Part shown: one piece after another, positions 26,187-37,300 of the stretch | How positions within the stretch are numbered: position 1 is the stretch's first letter | Layout of the letters: the number at the start of each line of letters is the position of its first letter | Source of the DNA: Monilinia fructicola | Lineage: Eukaryota > Ascomycota > Leotiomycetes > Helotiales > Sclerotiniaceae | Assembly (NCBI GenBank): GCA_008692225.1 | Contig: VICG01000010.1 | Location: forward strand, 1,240,001-1,304,000 | DNA length: 64,000 bases | Direction of reading: 5' to 3' | Made by a program: the position numbers and the translations under genes | Notes under the pieces: generated by a model | Databases searched by the model: none | Told to the model about the DNA's origin: nothing | What the model saw: only the letters and a program-made list of their open reading frames with translations

Positions 26187-26975
26187 TTACAAGAGGAGAG
26201 CAGCGGCACCGGCCAAGAGACCGATCATTGGGACACCAGTGGCGGCAGCACCGTTACCAGAAGCGGTGGAGGTCTTTGAGGCAGAGGCAGTGGAGGTCTT
26301 GCTACCAGAGGCAGAGGTGACCAAGCCAGTTCCGGTGCTGGAAGAAGACTCGGTCGAGGTGGAAGTGCCGGTAACAGTGGTGGAGGAGCCAGTTGAGGTT
26401 GATGTAGAAGTTCCGGTGGTAGCAGAACCTGAGCTCGATGTCAGCGAGCTAGTTTCCGAAGAGGAAGAGGAAGAAGAAGAAGCACTTGAGCTGCTCGAAG
26501 ATGCAGAAGAGGAGGTAGAAGATGATGATGAGGATGAGGTGGATGATGCAGATGATGTAGAAGAAGCGGAAGAGGAAGTAGAGGACGCACCAGTGTAACC
26601 TGCAAGTGTGCTGCTTGCACTGGCAGCCACTCCATCCACGGTGAATTGTTGAGATTGAGCCAAGATTTGTTCTGGCTTTCCTGGGCTGACGAAGTTGATT
26701 TGGTAGTCGCTACCGGTTGGCAATTGAAGGCCAGAAACGCTCTCAGATCCCTTGGTGATATCGACGTTGGAGAAGAGTTTATCGTTGAGAGGTGGGTTGG
26801 ATGCCATGTGGACGAGGTAGATATCGACGGTGGTAGGATCGGTGTTCACTGAAGTCCAGGTGATGGTTTGGGCACCAGTGCTAAGATCCCATTTTCCGTC
26901 GGTGGATGGAGAGGTAATGCTGATAGCTTGAGCAATTGCGACGAGCGCGGCGAAAGCGAGAGCGTAGCGAGCCAT
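26187..26975 (-). CDS. GPI-anchored Ser/Thr-rich cell wall protein (Kre9/Knh1-like N-terminal domain)
   Basis: A single exon of 262 residues. The start at 26975 gives a classic signal peptide (MARYALAFAALVAIAQA), with probable cleavage after residue 17. Residues about 18-115 match the Kre9/Knh1-type Ser-Thr-rich GPI-anchored family domain: I-T-S-P-S then W near residue 29, ITWTSVNTDP, VDIYLV and SDYQINFVSPG. Residues about 118-235 are almost only Ser, Thr, Ala and Gly, a likely O-mannosylated stalk. The end is a GPI signal: small residues (SGNGAAATG) followed by the hydrophobic tail PMIGLLAGAAALLL. It should sit at the plasma membrane or cell wall. Related proteins affect beta-1,6-glucan or wall integrity, but the exact role here is unknown. 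The antisense strand is open only because of the Ser codon bias. Confidence 0.88.
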   Translation of the reverse strand: MARYALAFAALVAIAQAISITSPSTDGKWDLSTGAQTITWTSVNTDPTTVDIYLVHMASNPPLNDKLFSNVDITKGSESVSGLQLPTGSDYQINFVSPGKPEQILAQSQQFTVDGVAASASSTLAGYTGASSTSSSASSTSSASSTSSSSSSSTSSSASSSSSSASSSSSSSSETSSLTSSSGSATTGTSTSTSTGSSTTVTGTSTSTESSSSTGTGLVTSASGSKTSTASASKTSTASGNGAAATGVPMIGLLAGAAALLL

Positions 26976-27508
26976 TGTGAAGTGTTGAGTTGGGAAATTA
27001 AAAATTGATAGTAATTGAACGAGTGTTGGTTAAATTGTCAGGAAGGATGGACAAGATATGTATGAAGAGGAACAGAAAAACGAATGTGTCTGTCTTTTTG
27101 GAGAAGATGAAGCAGATGATGGAACGAAGATTGAAAAGAAATCGAGTGCTATAAGAGAAGTAAATGTATGAAAATCGGTCAAGCACCTAAAGCACCTAAA
27201 GCATCTAGGGTAAGGTAGGATTAGAGCGGAAAACTATTAAAAGTACTTCGGGATTAGAACACGAGATTTTGAGCTTGCCCACTTGGGTAATACATATAGG
27301 TTCATGGATTCTATCAAGTATCCTTGTATTTCCGAGCCTCTTGGCAGGTACTAGGTAACCCAAAAAGGCATGTTGTCACTTGTTGGTAGCTTTCTTTTTC
27401 CCCCCAAAGATTACTTAGGGGGAACCAATGGCAAATCTGAGCCTCCATCATCCGTATCATTCGCTCGTTCCTGTAGAGGGCGTGATTTTCTCGTATTGAC
27501 TTCTGACA
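26976..27508. other. Upstream region of the wall-protein gene
   Basis: No gene is seen. The first 200 bases upstream of the minus-strand start at 26975 are pyrimidine-rich on the sense strand, as expected for the promoter and 5' leader of a well-expressed fungal gene. Confidence 0.4.
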
Positions 27509-27958
27509 ATGCCAAGCAAACGATTCAGGGGAAAGGTAGGAAGGGTTTGGTTGCCAGATGGTATCATAGTACTCACTCAGGACATTGTTGATACCGGTAT
27601 CGAGAAGCTAGATCTGCCCTTATGGTATGGTATGGATCGAATGAAGAGTCTGTTCAAGGAGGAAGGTTTTCCTCGGATATGTTGATTGCCAAGAACTCTT
27701 AAAAGCTTTTTAGATGCAATTCATTTACAATCTGCCGTATCATTGTATGATGCATTCGGTAGCTTGATTACAAACCAAACTATGATGGCTATGATTGGTG
27801 CGTTCTCTTCGAAATGCGACTGTTATCATCCATTTACCCACAGGGGTAGAATGTCCCAAGGACCACTTAGTCACTTACGAACCCTACCTCAACCCTCCAT
27901 CCGTATTCCAAATTTCGATCCGTCGAAACTTGGAACTCACGTATTCACTGCACAGTAA
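27509..27958 (+). pseudogene. Possible gene remnant, one in-frame stop
   Basis: From the ATG at 27509 a frame runs to 27958 with a single interruption, a TGA at 27683-27685. Both sides have ordinary protein-like composition. Before the stop come VWLPDGIIVL and LDLPLWYGMDRMKSLFKEE; after it come TLKSFLDAIHLQSAVSLYD and SLITNQTMMAMIG. I do not recognise a family. It could be a decayed gene, a gene with an unrecognised intron, or chance. No supporting neighbour or splice pattern was found. Confidence 0.25.
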
Positions 27959-29035
27959 CAGCTAGCACATGGATAAGTATCATAAGCATAATTTAATGCT
28001 TAATTAGCATGATGATCAGAGCCCTAAACGCTTGATTGCCAGTCAAGCTCAGCCAAGTTAGGTGTTAGCGGACGAAATGGATCGACAGTTTGCATCTCAG
28101 AACTTGCACTAAAAAGATGTTCTAACTTCGACGGTACTTACTCTGCACAGTAAACTTTCATATAAGCAAGTGGCTCCGAAAGTCAAAGCAAGGGTGTAGA
28201 CTGTTTAATCTAGGTGAGAATAGGTTGGTCACCTGAACTTATTTCGACTCTCGAGTCTGCTCGCTTGAATTGTTTGAATGGTTGACTCCATTTGGGAAAC
28301 CCACAATTACGATGTGTACGGAGTAGTCTATTGTTGATTTTCTCGCGCACGCCGATTCGACGAGTACCTGTATCGTATTCTGCATCCCTTTTTCACAATC
28401 ATTACTCCGGAGTCCGTACAGATTTACTTCGCCCATCGGCAAAGAATTAAGTGGTCCTACAAGAATGACCGGTTGAAAGTTAACCCAGAAGAACAGCTAA
28501 CCAGCTGCTTTTACCGTTGAACTGCTGTCAAGAATCCTTCATTCTCGTTGTTGAATAAGGATTTGATCTTACGGCGCCAGCAGGGAAAGAGATATTATTT
28601 TCAATTCTCCGCCGCTTCAATCCTAGGTGCACTTCACTTCAGTATGAAGGTCTTGCTCCATAATTGACTCATTGGCGCAAGCAGGCGGATGCTTTTTGGC
28701 TTGAGTATACAGTAGGTAATGTACGTCACAGGTGGAATTTCCCATGATATCTCGTCTTAAAAACTCCGGTTGTATCAGTATGATGATTCACTGATAGCCT
28801 CCAATTTTTCGAACCTTCCATTATCCACTCTTCGTATCAGTGACTCAGTGTCTACTGCGAAACCTAGAGCTTATGTCTCAATATAGTTATAAGACATCGC
28901 TAAGTCTCATCCCATCATTCCCGTTTAGAGCCTTTACTCCGAAGATTCACATCTGAAGATGGGATGGTGGACGCTAATGCATTCCTATCACCTGAAGATC
29001 AAATATCAACATTTAAACTACCTACTATCATTTCA
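27959..29035. other. Intergenic region, nothing coding seen
   Basis: No supported gene or RNA. A TACGGAGTA motif is at 28317 and a related palindromic form (ACTCCGGAGT) lies near 28405. Confidence 0.45.
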
Positions 29036-29643
29036 CTAGGTATCTCCAACAGTTGCTCCATTGCATTTCGACTTCATATTCATCCCATTGTTCTCTCTCT
29101 CATACCAAATCCATCCAGCCAATCGTTCCCAATTGGCAAACCACATCACACTAATACTCTCAACCCATACAGCAGTATGCGCGTCATTCACCCCCGTCTC
29201 TTCAACGTCTTTAAACCCAACACTATCCATACCTATAAATCCAGCATGCCCAACTCCATAGCACACAATCGGCCGCTGCATCTGGTCTAACTAGAACCGG
29301 CACCCATGCTCAAATCTCCCGCAAGCACACAGGACTCACACCAGCAAGCATATCATCAGGCTAGGAAACAAGTAACAATGTATAAATCGCCCGACAGATT
29401 ATTAGAAACATCCACGGATTGTCAATGTTTGAAAGGATAATGATACCCATCAACAATTGCAACGTAGGCACTCAATCTTTCCGCTCCCGTATCTCGCAGA
29501 CAGACTCCCATCTTCACCCTCGAGAACCTCTTGTATCTCCGTGTTGGCTGCTCGATATCCTTCAAAGCACGCGTTCGCCATGAGTTGTATAATCGAAAAG
29601 GTATAACCATATCCGCGGTCAGTATATCATTCACCCCACCCAT
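29036..29643 (-). CDS. Unrecognised protein, candidate multi-exon gene
   Basis: Two minus-strand segments have protein-like composition. The first (29643-29422) starts MGGVNDILTADMVIPF and contains RRYKRFSRVKMGVCLRD. The second (29281-29036) contains GHAGFIGMDSVGFKDVEE and MWFANWERLAGWIWYE. They can be joined with a GT-AG intron starting at GTATCA after the codons for IVDG, a very short middle exon, and a second GT-AG intron of about 51 nt ending TTCTAG, but this model is weak. The true start may lie in an upstream exon. I do not recognise the family. It could also be a decayed gene. The Trp-rich C-terminal segment is the most convincing part. Confidence 0.35.
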
Positions 29644-30547
29644 AGCGAAGTAGTATTTCGCAGCAAATAATCACATATACCATCTGGTCGCGGTGATATA
29701 ATCGACCTTTCCCCGAGAAGATTATGCATCAGAAATGATTGGCCGAAACACTCTACTCTAACAATCCCGAACGCTTGAACTGATTTGAGAAAATGCGAAA
29801 TCCACAGAAGAAGTAGGAGATACTACTTCAGAACGCAGTCTTGGACGTTTTGAGAAGCTGTTTGCTAAACCGTGAAGCGGAAGATTCAGCGATGCTGCTC
29901 AACGTCTTTCGAAGCTGACTCTTGGTATACGCGGGAGAGAATGGTATATATAGTAGGTCGATAAATTTCAGAGGAACCTAAAAAGTCGACGGCGAGATTG
30001 ACCAGTTGTTGTCAAAATCGTTTTGTTTTGTTCAACCTGTCGTCTTCCTGGGTACAACTATAAATATAAAAATCCATCTGTTTTTTCCTCATGCTGATTC
30101 TTGCGAGAGATACCTGCCAGTCTTCAAGAATCGGAATATCGGGCGTCATCTTCTATCTACATAACCACTCCATCGCCAATCACATTCTTAATATCGTATT
30201 CCGATTAACTTCAAATAAAAGATGAGATAAAATAGATAAGGTATCGCAGTTGATCTATAGCCAGGATAAAAGTCCAGTTGTACAACAACTAACTGGTCGT
30301 CTTTTCCAAACTGGGCTGAATTCCTATATGTACACGCCTCCATTTGAATACTATACAATACCCAGTTACAAAATCTCTGGACCCCTGCGCCGTTCATATG
30401 CATATACCGACCCTTTTTATATCCCAAACCACCTTCATAATGTACATTTAGTAGATACAGTTTCCTCGCCTCATGTTCACCACTCAGCTATAATCCATAA
30501 CAAGATATCAACGATATCTAAATCTTTCCAGGTCGCCCCTTCCCTCC
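29644..30547. other. Intergenic region, nothing coding seen
   Basis: Only short unsupported open frames. It may contain the 5' part of the candidate gene ending at 29036 and the 3' UTR of the membrane-anchored gene that ends at 30548. Confidence 0.4.
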
Positions 30548-32308
30548 CTAAACCATATGACTAGCATCAAATCTCTCCCCTCTACTCGTCATCGGCGTCA
30601 AAACTTCCACAATCGTGTCTCCCACAATACTCCGCCCCCTCCTATGATTCCAACCCCCATCATTAGCCTCCATCTCGCCTACACTCTCGCTCCTTCCCCT
30701 TCCCCTCCCCTCTCTAGAACTGTCTCTCGAACCTCCTGTACTCACACTACTCGCACTTGAAAAGCTCTCACCGCTGCTCCCCCCCAAAATGGCGTTCGAA
30801 TTGCTAAACGGGCTCTCCCTCGGACGGTCAAAATCGACAGCACGTCCCTGCACACTACCGGAACGAGTTCGTGCCGAGGGCCTAGAAGTCGGGTCGTAGT
30901 ATATCTGATCCCTATCTTTTGAAAGGCGATGATTTTGTCCCTGTGATGATTTGTGAGAGAGACGAATGGAATCGTGTGTGCGGGAGATCTGAACGTGGTT
31001 ATGTTGCTTGGTGTGGGTGATGGAGGAATTGGAGTGTGTTTTTCTTGTGCGTGGGGCGCCCGCGGGGTGCGGGGTTGGAGTTCAATGGGTGTTCGGAGCG
31101 GGGGCGGGGGTGGGAGGATGGCTCGTCGAGGATTGAGGTGCGGGCTGTGATGGTTGAGGGGGCAAGACTGGGTTCTCGGTCATGGTTATTAGTGCAGCTC
31201 TTCTAGCTGTGGCTCGAATTGGTTGGTGGGTTGATAAGAGCGACGTTTAGTATTGGTGCCTGAATCGTGCTGGAGGGTGGTGGGTTGATATGACTTTTTG
31301 TATGGGGAAGGTATGGATGGGACTGGGAAGTTTGGAGAGGGAGAGGATTCATTACTGGGTGGTTCTTCTGGACTGATAGATCGTGGTCGTTGATGGACTT
31401 GAGGAAAGCCAAATACGTGTGTCGGAGCTGGCGGTGTAGGCATTTTTGGAATACCGGCCAAGTTGCTTGGTGATATTTCGGCGCTGCCATAGATAGATCC
31501 TGCTTGGGACCTAACGCTCGAGTGCTGACCTGCTAAAAAACATGAAACTGCGTGGGACTTCGCCTTCATACTGCAATTGAGATAGCTCGTCATCTGATTG
31601 AGCTCTGATGGGAGGAGATTCAATTACTGAAGGTCTACCGAAATGAACACCAAACGAGTTTGGTTGTGACTGAGTATCCTTAGTTTGTGGTGGTGGTATA
31701 TACGAGCCTCCAGCGTTAGACATTGTAGAGCGTCTGATCTCTGCCTCGGAAGGTTGTAAGCGGAGAGGCATCGGTTTATGCTTGATAGGGGCGGAAATTT
31801 CGCTGGACCGTCTCGAGAAGCTACTGCTACTGCTATCGCTGGATGCTGATTGACCTCTGACAGCCTCAGAATTACTGGAGGCCGCTGATAAGTCTATCGC
31901 AGTTGTAGATGGGGGGCCGAACATCGATTGAGCTGGAGAATTGCTTCTAGATTGCGAGACACCCCCGAAAAAGCCTCTTTCGATTGCTCGAACACCAAAG
32001 AGATCACCTTCACCAAGATCCTCAATGTTGAGTTTCTCCTGGGTGCTGTTTGCCTTTTCAAGCTCTTCAATCTTTATGTTTTTTGCGAGTCTAGCATGAA
32101 AATTTAGTCAGGTTCTTTGGTTGTGCTTCTTTTTTTACCTACGTTCTTTTATTGTGCCATACTTTGATCAGAGCGGCGGCGAATACAATCGTAACTAAAC
32201 CACCAAGTACAATGCTGTAGATGTTTTGTTAGGCATGAATATGAATAGTAGTTCTCGAGAAGCTTACCCAAACTTGGCAGACAAATCTTGACTTCCAAAC
32301 CACCCCAT
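30548..32308 (-). CDS. Single-pass membrane protein with a long Ser/Pro-rich tail, frame broken
   Basis: The family is not recognised. Exon 1 (32308-32268) and exon 2 (32214-32143) join in frame and encode a short N-terminus followed by one membrane segment, IVLGGLVTIVFAAALIKVW (residues about 15-33), and a basic WHNKR stop-transfer. Exon 3 starts at 32090 with a helical, charged KIEELEKAN region and then a long Ser-, Pro- and Gln-rich tail. The frame breaks in a run of six T (sense) at 31535-31540; dropping one restores QHSSVRSQAGSIYG and the following 100 codons. Further breaks near 31195 and 31075 must be assumed to reach the last well-formed segment (GRAVDFDRPRESPF to the stop at 30548). 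If those breaks are real, this would be two genes. Single-pass topology is well supported; function is not. Confidence 0.6.
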
Positions 32309-35300
32309 TATGAACAATATTAAATGCTTTGCTTTATATTATAACCAAACAATGCCCATTAGGTATCTTTGAGTTCAATATACAATATGTATTATGTGAA
32401 TAGCTGTAAGAAATCCAGATTTCTTTTTAATACCCTACAGGTCGACAACTAAGGAATGTAATGAGAATAGATACAAGATGAAAAAGGCAACCTCGACGAG
32501 CACAGCTTTTATCGGTTATGCCAGCAAAGAAGCCAACAGAAGTCCAAGAAGTGGTCTGAAGAGTCTACCTCTGGTCCTTGAAGAGAGAATCAAATTCGAT
32601 GAAGCACGGACCGTGCTCGTGCTTGCTGTCAGTTTTCCGAGGGTTTTCGTTTCAGACAGGCGGTTTAGATGAGTAGTCCAGACGATGAAAGTGGATCGGT
32701 GTGTAGATCCAAAACTTGGAACGGCAGAGTTTTTTGATAATTGTGAATGAATGAATGAATGAATGAATGAACGAATGTCAAGATATGAGATGGTTGTCCA
32801 ATTTTGCAAATGTAGCTGAAGTGCGTCACTATGGCCGAAAGGCAGTTCAAAGATCGACTCCCTCGACCCTTGTTGGCAGACTTTGTAGCCACCACTTGAG
32901 GTCAATCGATATAAAAATTTGGGTCGTCTCGTGATGATTCAGCATGTGTGTTAAAGAACAAAATATATTAAACACGAAAGAGCGGATGTTACCTATGAAG
33001 GAATGGTCGAAGGAAAAAATGACGAGTGAAGAGGAGAAAGAGAAAGTGAAAATTCGGAAGAAAATCTGAGATCAAAAGCAGATCAACAGCACCATCACAA
33101 CCTTCTTAAGATAAAATGCAACAGTGAACTAGAGAACAGTCAATCCTTAGAGGATATTGAGGTAAACGGAGGTGCCTGTTTCAATAGAGGCGTCCTTCAT
33201 GCCGTCCACCCACACTTCACGTTGAATGTGTAGATTTAGATACGATCATTGGACCGTCTCACATGGCGAAGCACTCTTGTGGCACAGATCTAGTACAATA
33301 TTCAGATTGCTCATCTGGCCATGCTGCGGGGACACACAACGCTGTGACTAAATAACATCGGCATGTTTGTCCAAGTTGACATGATCTTCATTTCATCCAC
33401 TGGAGGAGGAAGAGATGCCATGGCACTAGATTGACCAAAACACGGGTTGTAGATGAGCCCTCGTGTACTCTTTGACATTTAGATAGCAGCAGTTTTCGAA
33501 TCATTTTTGAGGTTGTTGACTTGTTGTTTTCGAACGGGCGGTTACCTCCTTTTAGTGTGTCGCACCATAAGCACGTTTGCATGACCCTTGTGGAGATCAA
33601 TTTTGGCTTTGGAATAGAAACCACCAACAGAATTCCTCATATAAGAGCGCGGCAGGCGCCATGACCATCAAAGATCCAAATATATATAGAGCTATACATA
33701 TTTTGGTATGTATTTGAGCCATTGGGATGATTCGATGTGAATGATTGATTCGATCCTGAATCGGATGAAGTTGGTTCGGATGGAATTCTCTCAACGGCCT
33801 TCTTTTAATGATCTCTGTGATTGCTCGTTGTGTGTTGTGTATGGAGGGATTAGTTCTAAATCATGTCGCAATTTGTTGGAGATATCTGCAAGAGCAACGG
33901 AGAACGGAACCTGGTGAACCAAGGATTTGAACGGCAGAGATCAGACTGTAAGGTTACCTAAGCCACAACAACCTGAACTACCTAGTAGTAAGTAAGTATA
34001 TGGTGACAATGTAGAGTAGAGTGCGTATACAACAATCCCCAAAATAAAGGGGGAATTTTAGAGCCAGCTTCGTTGAAAGTACTTACTTTACAAGCTCATC
34101 ATCCATTGTGTCCCCCTAACATTGAATGTGAGCTGTGAACACCCACGTTCCTGTTGTTAAAGACAGTATCTACAGAGTACTAGGTAGGTAACCGGTTAGT
34201 ATGAATATTGTGCCTGCTTTTGCTTATCGTCATCCAACTTGATACAACTCCGAGCATACAGTATCCGAAATGCCAATAACATGTATGAGATTAGAACTAA
34301 TCGCCGACATCCGAAAATATCATCCTAGCTCTGAAAATTCTGATATCTGACAAATGCAATACGAACATTAGAAACGATGCTAAGGATTCGCCTCGTTCCG
34401 AATACATAAGAGTAGATAACACAGGTCTTTCGAAAGACGAGAATATCATCCATCGTGAACATCTTCGTATTTGTGCGACTAAATGAGGTTTTCATTAACT
34501 TCCACAGTACATCTTTGGCAGGGCCAACGAGCAAGCACACCAACAAGCTGACCGATTTGCAAATACTAGGTATTCCTTCGCTCGATTCCTCCCTTTCCCA
34601 GGTACTATTGACTTCTCACCAAAAGAAAAATATATATTCCTTCCTCACCATGTGGTCACAACAAACCAATTCCATCTCGTATTGTTTATTGAAAGCCTCG
34701 ATGGATTGTCAATAATGGTCGTATTATTGCGTTGGGTCGAGCGGGTGGTTGTTTTGTTGTACAAATGCTACCTGCATACCTTACTTCGCTTACCACTCTG
34801 CGCAAGACATGAAGGGGGAGGTCATGATACCAACCGCTTGCCTCAGTGGGCGTTCTTCCTTTATATCCATTTCTTCAGGTCTTATTGACCATGAAATCGA
34901 TCGGTTTGGCTGTATTGTATATGCTTTTTCATTATTGGGTCCGTTGAGATGGCATTACTCGAGTAGTTTATTAGTAGTGTCCATTCTCTAGCGGAACCCA
35001 TCAACGAAGGGGATTTATCATGATACCTGGACCATTTTCTAAGACCTTTGGTATCTAATATTCGATATGCAGTCGCGCATTTCTCAAAGTTTGATAGTCA
35101 TTTAGAAATGAGTTCATCAAAAAATAAAGCACACGATGCGCAATTTACAAGATCCCCATTTCGTTTTCGTTTGAGATCTCCAACTTCAGAAAGTAAACTT
35201 TCCCAAGTAAAGTCGGACGCCGTACTTAGCTTCGAAGACATAAACTTCTAAGACTTGGATACATCAGATCTAAGTACCAAACAGGTTAAGATCAAGACTA

Positions 35301-35450
35301 TCGCTACTAGATGCCATATATCAGTATGGGCCCCTCAATCTTTGAGCAAATAGATATCTATTTTTTTCTTATCTGCAGTCAATATTTCCCTTTTCCAAAT
35401 CCAAATTTCACCTCCTTCCATAATATCCACGAAGCATAAATTCTTTAGCA
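32309..35450. other. Gene-poor region of about 3.1 kb
   Basis: No supported gene. Short open frames at 34455-34991 and 35048-35251 have no family features. A 47-codon frame from the ATG at 35108 (MSSSKNKAHDAQFTRSPF...) has plausible composition but nothing else to support it. An AATG microsatellite is at 32746-32777. The segment before 35451 is probably the promoter of the next gene. Confidence 0.4.
32746..32777. repeat. AATG tetranucleotide microsatellite
   Basis: About seven AATG units, the last variant (AACG), in non-coding DNA. Confidence 0.85.
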
Positions 35451-37300
35451 ATGCCTCAATCTAGCAAGCTCCCAAGTCACTCAGGAAAGCCATCTGCAGC
35501 GATGACCTGCTCTGACGAATCGAAAACCCCTGTCAGAAGACCAGATAGTCCCAGACCTCACTTTAGTGGCCTTCCAGATACTCGCATCAATCTTCTCACA
35601 GGATGTGAATATGTGGACGACAAAACTACAGGCTCCTGGGACCATCGCTCTCTCCGTCGAGAGGAGTCTATAAAAGCATCCACTAAATTATCCTCCAGAC
35701 TGAGCCGCAGCGGAGGATATTCAGAAAACTGTAATTTTTTGAAAACAGATGCTCGTCAAATAGCAGATGATATTGGACGATGCGCCCAGACCTTGGCGGA
35801 AGCGAAATTTAATCTCGATCGTGCTAACAGAGCTGCCAGGACTATCTGGACTATGAATAGCCTCAAGAAGTCCATTGAACCTCTCTGTAAGGGAACAACA
35901 GCGGCCGCCGCTGGTGTTGCCAGTGGTGCAGATAACGATAGTCCGCGGAAAAAGGTTAATAACAGGAATTGGCGCTCTGCTTCTACATCCTCAATCGCCC
36001 CAAGCTTCAACGGACATCACCCGCACGTCCTATTCTCTGATAGTGAGGAAGAGCAGGGTCGACAAGTACCTGGTGATTTTGAAAAGAACCACGTCGGGAA
36101 CTTGAGCAAATGGAAATTCAACATCAATGTACCTATGCATACAAGGGCTTTTGGCGATTCTGCGGACCATGCCAACTCTTGCAAGAAGGAAACGACAGGA
36201 TATACAGCGAGTGATATCAGTTGCATCAATGATAGTAAGAGTATTTCGGTACTAACACTTTCCTCACAAAATATATACTAACATCGATAGGCACCCGAGC
36301 AAATTTGCCAGGTGACGCTGGATCTATCCAAAAATTGAATCCTACAGGTAGTTGCGATCTTCTATTCGGGTCAACTGCTGCTGGCGGGGTGCAAAATGGT
36401 TATAAACAACCAGCCAATTACCCAGAACAGTCGCCATTTGACGAACTTGTGCAGCACATAGAGTACCAGTCACCCCATTCCAATCCCCGCAACGAAAACT
36501 CGTTCCGTATGTCGACTCCCTTGCGGCCCTCTATCGATCCCCTACAGCGCCCATCCCGCAGACCCTGCATTTTGTCATCAGATTCTACTTTGCCTCAGAA
36601 TCGATCTTCACTCCCCCATAACCCTACTCCTTTTACTCTACCCCGAGATCCTTCCTCGCGTCCTACTTTGACAAGTTCTACTAACTCCATCAACCGGAAA
36701 CCAATCCATAAGCCGGCCTCCCCGCGTCCTATCCTAAGTTCTCAATGTCCCAAATTGTCTCAAGTCCACAATTGGAATTTGAGTTCTACTCTACCTCAAG
36801 CCTCTTCTTCTCGCACCAAATTCTCGTCTCACACAATTTCACCCGTAGCAAATCTGAACATTACCATTATGTACGGCCCAGACCCAACCACACCCATTGT
36901 ACAACACCATGAAGTCCGCCCGCCGAGGATCGTTTCACCACCAGATCCCTCCGCACGTTCCGCCCGCAGAGCTCTTATCCACCGCCATTGCCTACAATAC
37001 CGTATCCGCCGCCAGAAACTACAAGAAATCCCTTTGTTTGAATGGAGCAATTTTGAATGCCGCCGATGGATTTTCAAATTTCTTATAATGGAGCAGAGCT
37101 ATGAGCCAAAAGCCGCGTTTAGACAATCTCAGAAGTTTCATGGAAGCGGCTCGAATTTATATCAGATGCGGTTTTCCGACTGGACGCTCATGATTGGCCA
37201 ATACTTCATTGCATTTGAAATACGTATGAGGTTATTTAGAAACACGGAGTTTGAACATATAGCTAGCGGACCCCAACATGAGCCGGGTCTTGATCCTTAA
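35451..37300 (+). CDS. Unrecognised fungal protein, two exons
   Basis: Exon 1 is 35451-36234 and exon 2 is 36291-37300, joined by a 56-nt GT-AG intron (GTAAGA ... TACTAACATCGATAG) with a clear TACTAAC branch site. The product is 597 residues. Residues about 1-90 are polar and disordered. Residues about 100-145 (TDARQIADDIGRCAQTLAEA...) look like an amphipathic helix pair. The middle is Ser/Pro/Arg-rich. The C-terminal 100 residues are more ordered, with aromatic residues and a GQYFIAFEIRMRLFR segment. In the last 450 bases a second frame also looks protein-like (AYNTVSAARNYKKSLCLNGA), interrupted by one TAA, so the frame near 36850-37090 is less certain. No signal peptide or transmembrane segment. 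Function unknown. Confidence 0.6.

Noticed and set aside
26239..26598. Glu/Asp/Val-rich open frame on the plus strand
   Set aside because: It is the antisense of the Ser/Thr-rich stalk of the GPI-anchored wall protein; its composition follows from the Ser codons.
33930..33960. tRNA-like T arm on the minus strand (GTTCAAATC)
   Set aside because: The flanking bases do not form a T stem and no acceptor or anticodon arm is present.
34455..34991. Three overlapping plus-strand open frames
   Set aside because: Different frames over the same DNA, none with motifs; hydrophobic stretches alone are not enough.
36897..37190. Second protein-like frame over the end of the 35451-37300 gene
   Set aside because: It contains a TAA in the middle and a TGA soon after, while the main frame stays open to 37300; kept only as a caution in the gene entry.
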